In this document: positions 30,634-33,422 of the stretch, one piece after another
Layout of the letters: each line of letters starts with the position of its first letter
How positions within the stretch are numbered: the stretch's first letter is position 1
From: an uncultured Lachnospiraceae bacterium
GTDB taxonomy: Bacteria > Bacillota > Clostridia > Lachnospirales > Lachnospiraceae
DNA length: 33,422 nucleotides
NCBI GenBank assembly: GCA_945919075.1
Contig: CAMEIX010000030.1
Span: 1 to 33,422, forward strand
Direction of reading: 5' to 3'
Notes under the pieces: generated by a model
The model's database searches: none
What the model was told of the DNA's origin: nothing
What the model saw: only the letters and a program-made list of their open reading frames with translations
Made by a program: the position numbers and the translations under genes

Positions 30634-32064
30634 TTAATAATAGTAACATACCACAGGGAAATTCTTTTCCATGTATTCATAAATGGAGGCTGCACTTTTC
30701 TTGGGAAGATTGATACAACCGTGACTTCCGTTGGTCTTGTAGATTTCCCCTCCGAAACTCCTTCTCCAGGTTGCGTCATGCATACCGATATTGCGATTAA
30801 AAGGCATCCAGTAATTCACCGGAGTTTCATAATCAGCGCCCCTTAAGACCGCATTTTTCTTTTTGTATGTAATTCCGAAAACTCCGGGAGGGGTTCTACG
30901 CCTCTTGGATATATCTCCGGATACAAAATCACTTTCTAATTCCACTTCCCCATCCAGTATCAGATACAAATGCTGGTTGGTAAGATCGATTTCCACATAG
31001 GAGGTGCCGATGTCATTTGCTCCCTTCACATAACCCTTGCTGTCAAAAACCGGCTCCCGCTCGACCACACCACCCGCCATAATATCAGCAAGGAGTGCTT
31101 CTGTCTCTGCTTTCTGATCCGTCCTCCAGCCATAAGCTCCACCGGGAAGTATTAATTCTTCACCCTGAATGGTTTTGAAGGTACGTTCCTTCCCATAGGT
31201 GTCATATTTGTCCGCCATTTCTGCTACAAAACTTGCAACCTGTTCCTCGTCAATTCTGTAGGTTCCATCCTCTTCTATAATCCAGTTGCGTATGGTTTCG
31301 CCATCCACAAGCACACTGGTACCGTTCCAGTCATAGGTAATACTGGCGCAGGCCATAGTATTTAAACAGTTCAATCTTTCGATTAATTCCTTATCCGAAG
31401 AGGTGACCTTCGGCGTTTTTCTACAAATTTTAGCAGAAACGGAGATATCCTTCTGCTGGTTATTAAGCGCAGCAACTATCAGTTTCCTGACATCATCCTC
31501 CAGAATATAATATCCCCTCTGTTCCGGCACAATTTCAAATTGACGGGTATTCGGGTCAAATGTGCCGATATAGGCATTCCGTGGCTTTTTATCATCGGTA
31601 TACTTTAAGATTCCCAGAGAACCGAGATAATTATTTAAGGCTTCCTCATTATAAGCCATGGACAACTTTATCGTATTATCCTGCTTTTTAGAAGATAGTA
31701 TGGATAATGGCCACAAAAAAGGATTCTGGTCTTTTATAAGCTGTTCCAGACCTGCTGTGGCATCAAAAATCATGCCTGCATCCTCAGGACTCACCACAAA
31801 GAGTTCCTCGTCATCGTCTTTTACGGAAAGTGCATAGGACCGCTTTTGGGTATCTGCCACTTTATTTTTAACCTCTGTAACACTCAGATTACTGCACTCC
31901 ACACTGTTTACATAGGTATGCGGCAGGAAATGATCCAGATAATAGGCAACATTATAAAGATAAATTCCTGCAATAATGCCAACAGCCAAAAAAGCGATGA
32001 CCAAAAGATATTTATTTCTCTTTTTTGTTTCCTGTTTTACTGCCTCATTTGTCTCTGTAGCCAT
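30634..32064 (-). CDS. L,D-transpeptidase (YkuD) with peptidoglycan-binding module
   Basis: A 476-residue membrane-anchored enzyme. A basic tail is followed by one transmembrane segment (about 19-42). Residues about 55-340 include two repeats of a peptidoglycan-binding-like PG_4 type domain. The YkuD catalytic domain (about 350-476) has H429 in NIGMHDATW and the catalytic C450 in NGSHGCINL, with H448. It cross-links peptidoglycan stems through meso-diaminopimelate or attaches proteins, outside the membrane. AGAGGAAGAA precedes the ATG, and a promoter with a perfect -10 lies at 32098-32127. It follows azlD on the same strand, with its own promoter. Confidence 0.93.
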   Translation of the reverse strand: MATETNEAVKQETKKRNKYLLVIAFLAVGIIAGIYLYNVAYYLDHFLPHTYVNSVECSNLSVTEVKNKVADTQKRSYALSVKDDDEELFVVSPEDAGMIFDATAGLEQLIKDQNPFLWPLSILSSKKQDNTIKLSMAYNEEALNNYLGSLGILKYTDDKKPRNAYIGTFDPNTRQFEIVPEQRGYYILEDDVRKLIVAALNNQQKDISVSAKICRKTPKVTSSDKELIERLNCLNTMACASITYDWNGTSVLVDGETIRNWIIEEDGTYRIDEEQVASFVAEMADKYDTYGKERTFKTIQGEELILPGGAYGWRTDQKAETEALLADIMAGGVVEREPVFDSKGYVKGANDIGTSYVEIDLTNQHLYLILDGEVELESDFVSGDISKRRRTPPGVFGITYKKKNAVLRGADYETPVNYWMPFNRNIGMHDATWRRSFGGEIYKTNGSHGCINLPKKSAASIYEYMEKNFPVVCYYY

Positions 32065-32097
32065 TTCTTCCTCTCACAGATAATTCGTTAATACCTT

Positions 32098-32127
32098 ATT
32101 ATATCATAATTTAGTTGTTTTTGACAA
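32098..32127 (-). promoter_or_regulatory. Promoter of the L,D-transpeptidase gene
   Basis: Minus-strand TTGTCA (32122-32127), an 18-bp spacer and TATAAT (32098-32103). The -35 begins only two bases after the azlD stop codon. Confidence 0.65.
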
Positions 32128-32128
32128 A

Positions 32129-32455
32129 CTATATAAAGACTATTTGTATTAATATCATGTAACAAAGTGTACCGGCTCCGATACTTAACAGGGTATTTTT
32201 CTTCCAAACATGCAAAAGAACAACCAATAAAACGGAGAATAATTCCGGCAACCCATGATTTCCGGTAAAAACGGAAACATTTTTAAGACAGTATACTACC
32301 AAAGTTGCCATAATGGCACAGGGCAAAACACGCCCAAGATATTTTATAAAATCAGGTGCCTGCTTTCTTTTTCCAAATACGGCAAAAGGCAAAAATCTGG
32401 TAAATGCGGTAGTTAACGCACAAACCATTATGATAAGAACAGAATGATTTATCAT
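32129..32455 (-). CDS. azlD: AzlD family branched-chain amino acid exporter subunit
   Basis: A 108-residue protein with three to four hydrophobic segments and the AzlD pattern ALTTAFTRFLPFAVFGKRKQAPDFIKYLGRVLPCAIMATLVVYCLKN. It overlaps the azlC stop by four bases (ATGA), so the two subunits are co-translated. The pair exports branched-chain amino acids and their toxic analogues in Bacillus and relatives. No transcription regulator of the Lrp/AzlB type is in the window. Confidence 0.93.
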   Translation of the reverse strand: MINHSVLIIMVCALTTAFTRFLPFAVFGKRKQAPDFIKYLGRVLPCAIMATLVVYCLKNVSVFTGNHGLPELFSVLLVVLLHVWKKNTLLSIGAGTLCYMILIQIVFI

Positions 32456-33189
32456 GATGCTGCCTCCTCCCCGTTCCCGGATTTCACCGGTTCAATCCGG
32501 TTATGGAAAATCACAAGGAGTAATACTATAAAGAACAATGCCGGTAACAAAAATTTATCCGGTCCAAATAGGAATAAGGATAAAAGCGCCACTAAAAATC
32601 CAATTAATGCAGATAAATGATTCTTATTTTCCATCCACTGGTTTACCACAATCACTACGAACAGTGCCGTCATGGAAAAATCAATCCCTTTTGTATTGAT
32701 TGTAATGAGCTGTCCGATTACTGCACCGATAACTGATCCCGTAATCCAGTACAAATGGTCAAAAAAGGAAATGAGAAAAGATAATTTCTTTTCGTCCATT
32801 CCCTCCGGAACCTTCAGATTACATAAAACAGAATATGTTTCATCCGTCAAAGAAAGAACCATGTAAGGATATGCCTTGCCCATTTTACTGTATTTCTCCA
32901 AGAAGGAAAGTCCATAGAAAATATGCCGCCCATTAATAAATAATGTCATGATAAAGGTATGAAAAAGGCTTTGTGCTCCGGATAATAAAGTAACCAGTAC
33001 AAATTGCATACTTCCGGCATAAATAAATAAACTGGAACAGAATGCCCATATATAATTATATCCCGCATCCTGGAGCATAATTCCAAATGCAATTCCAAGA
33101 AAGATATAGCCTAAAAGCACCGGAACCGTTTGAAGAAATGCATACAGATATATATTTTTTTCTTTTGTTTTCAGTAATTTCTTTTGCAT
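32452..33189 (-). CDS. azlC: AzlC family branched-chain amino acid exporter subunit
   Basis: A 245-residue polytopic protein with the AzlC signature: TVPVLLGYIFLGIAFGIMLQDAGYN, SLFIYAGSMQFVLVTLL, MTLFINGRHIFYGLSFLEKY and LSLTDETYSVL, with a later WITGSVIGAVIGQL segment. It forms the large permease subunit with AzlD. AAAGGGAATTTAAG precedes the ATG. It is the first gene after a terminator that closes the tRNA unit, so a promoter must lie in the 40 bases upstream or transcripts read through; none is obvious. Confidence 0.94.
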   Translation of the reverse strand: MQKKLLKTKEKNIYLYAFLQTVPVLLGYIFLGIAFGIMLQDAGYNYIWAFCSSLFIYAGSMQFVLVTLLSGAQSLFHTFIMTLFINGRHIFYGLSFLEKYSKMGKAYPYMVLSLTDETYSVLCNLKVPEGMDEKKLSFLISFFDHLYWITGSVIGAVIGQLITINTKGIDFSMTALFVVIVVNQWMENKNHLSALIGFLVALLSLFLFGPDKFLLPALFFIVLLLVIFHNRIEPVKSGNGEEAAS

Positions 33190-33232
33190 CTTAAATTCCC
33201 TTTATCAATTATATTCTTTTATGGCAAATGCC

Positions 33233-33261
33233 AAAAGAGAGACCTGAATCCAGGTCTCTCT
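33233..33261 (-). terminator. Rho-independent terminator after tRNA-Lys
   Basis: On the minus strand a perfect 11-bp stem (AGAGAGACCTG with CAGGTCTCTCT, loop GATT) ends in TTTT, 16 bases after the tRNA-Lys 3' end. It separates the tRNA transcript from azlCD. Confidence 0.85.
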
Positions 33262-33276
33262 CTTGACTGCATCGCG

Positions 33277-33349
33277 TGAAGCACGGGGGATTCGAACCCC
33301 CGACAACTTGATTAAAAGTCAAGTGCTCTACCGACTGAGCTAGTGCTCC
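33277..33349 (-). tRNA. tRNA-Lys (anticodon TTT)
   Basis: The minus strand folds as a full cloverleaf. The acceptor GGAGCAC pairs with GTGCTTC with one G/U pair, and discriminator A follows. The D-arm is GCTC/GAGC, the anticodon stem is CTTGA/TCAAG with loop CTTTTAA, and the T-stem is GGGGG/CCCCC with TTCGAAT. Anticodon TTT reads AAA and AAG. The 3' CCA is not encoded, so it must be added by a nucleotidyltransferase. Confidence 0.97.
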
Positions 33350-33369
33350 ATATTTTTTAGCATAAAGAA

Positions 33370-33422
33370 TGCCCAGAACCGGAATCGAACCAGTGACACG
33401 AGGATTTTCAGTCCTCTGCTCT
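33370..33422 (-). tRNA. tRNA-Phe (anticodon GAA), truncated by the window edge
   Basis: The 3' part of a minus-strand tRNA. The anticodon arm is GAGGA/TCCTC with loop CTGAAAA (GAA), the T-stem is ACTGG/CCGGT with TTCGATT, the acceptor 3' half is TCTGGGC and the discriminator is A. The 5' half lies beyond the window. The CCA is not encoded. It is 20 bases upstream of tRNA-Lys and probably co-transcribed with it. Confidence 0.93.

Noticed and set aside
33277..33422. tRNA genes lacking the 3' CCA as pseudogenes
   Set aside because: The visible cloverleaf parts are intact and many Firmicute tRNAs do not encode CCA.

Overview
This window looks like chromosome of a Firmicute of class Clostridia, most likely Lachnospiraceae. 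The evidence is: moderate GC, the spore maturation pair spmA/spmB, a transketolase split into two genes, a small DUF6472-type CxxC protein, and a Bacillus-like decarboxylase/yaaR/holB/yaaT/trmN6/rsmI neighbourhood. Genus is not determinable by eye. Almost all genes are on the minus strand. The exceptions are a DUF885 peptidase and an AEC transporter (12.5-15.4 kb).

Left end (1-2.8 kb): an A+T-rich accessory block. It holds an XRE-type regulator overlapping a KilA-N protein, and a PadR regulator overlapping a DUF2812 membrane protein. Each pair has its own promoter with paired inverted-repeat operators. The block is bracketed by a 13-bp direct repeat. One copy lies in the 3' end of intact rlmD (2825-2837). 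The other lies in a severed rlmD-like C-terminus encoding HVETVVLMSRAR-stop (17-58). This is the layout expected of a small integrated element or remnant that used the 3' end of an RNA uracil methyltransferase gene as attachment site. No integrase is visible.

2.8-10.5 kb: rlmD and a YhaM-type OB/HD nuclease, then a run of envelope proteins: an HtrA-like protein whose whole catalytic triad appears replaced, a SurA/PpiC-like membrane-anchored foldase, a DUF3592 membrane protein and a lipoprotein serpin. 10.5-12.4 kb: split transketolase. 12.5-15.4 kb (plus strand): DUF885 metallopeptidase and AEC transporter; the latter converges on spmB with overlapping stop codons.

15.4-22.1 kb: spmB, spmA, a 1115-residue membrane GGDEF-GGDEF-EAL protein with an unusual C-terminal glycine-rich solenoid-like repeat domain, mraY, lrgB/lrgA and DUF6472. 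22.1-30.6 kb: a tightly packed RNA-modification, replication and metabolism cluster in the order (transcription direction) HD protein, Orn/Lys/Arg decarboxylase, pyruvate kinase, guanylate-kinase-like protein, yaaR, holB, yaaT/ricT, trmN6, rsmI. It resembles the B. subtilis yaaO-tmk-yaaQ-yaaR-holB-yaaT-yabA-trmN6-rsmI region, with tmk/yaaQ replaced. 30.6-33.2 kb: an L,D-transpeptidase and azlCD. The right edge has tRNA-Lys(TTT), followed by a strong terminator, and a truncated tRNA-Phe(GAA).

No CRISPR array, rRNA, insertion sequence or transposase was seen. No gene-free gap exceeds 300 bases; the longest (2534-2790) holds the PadR promoter and otherwise nothing recognised.
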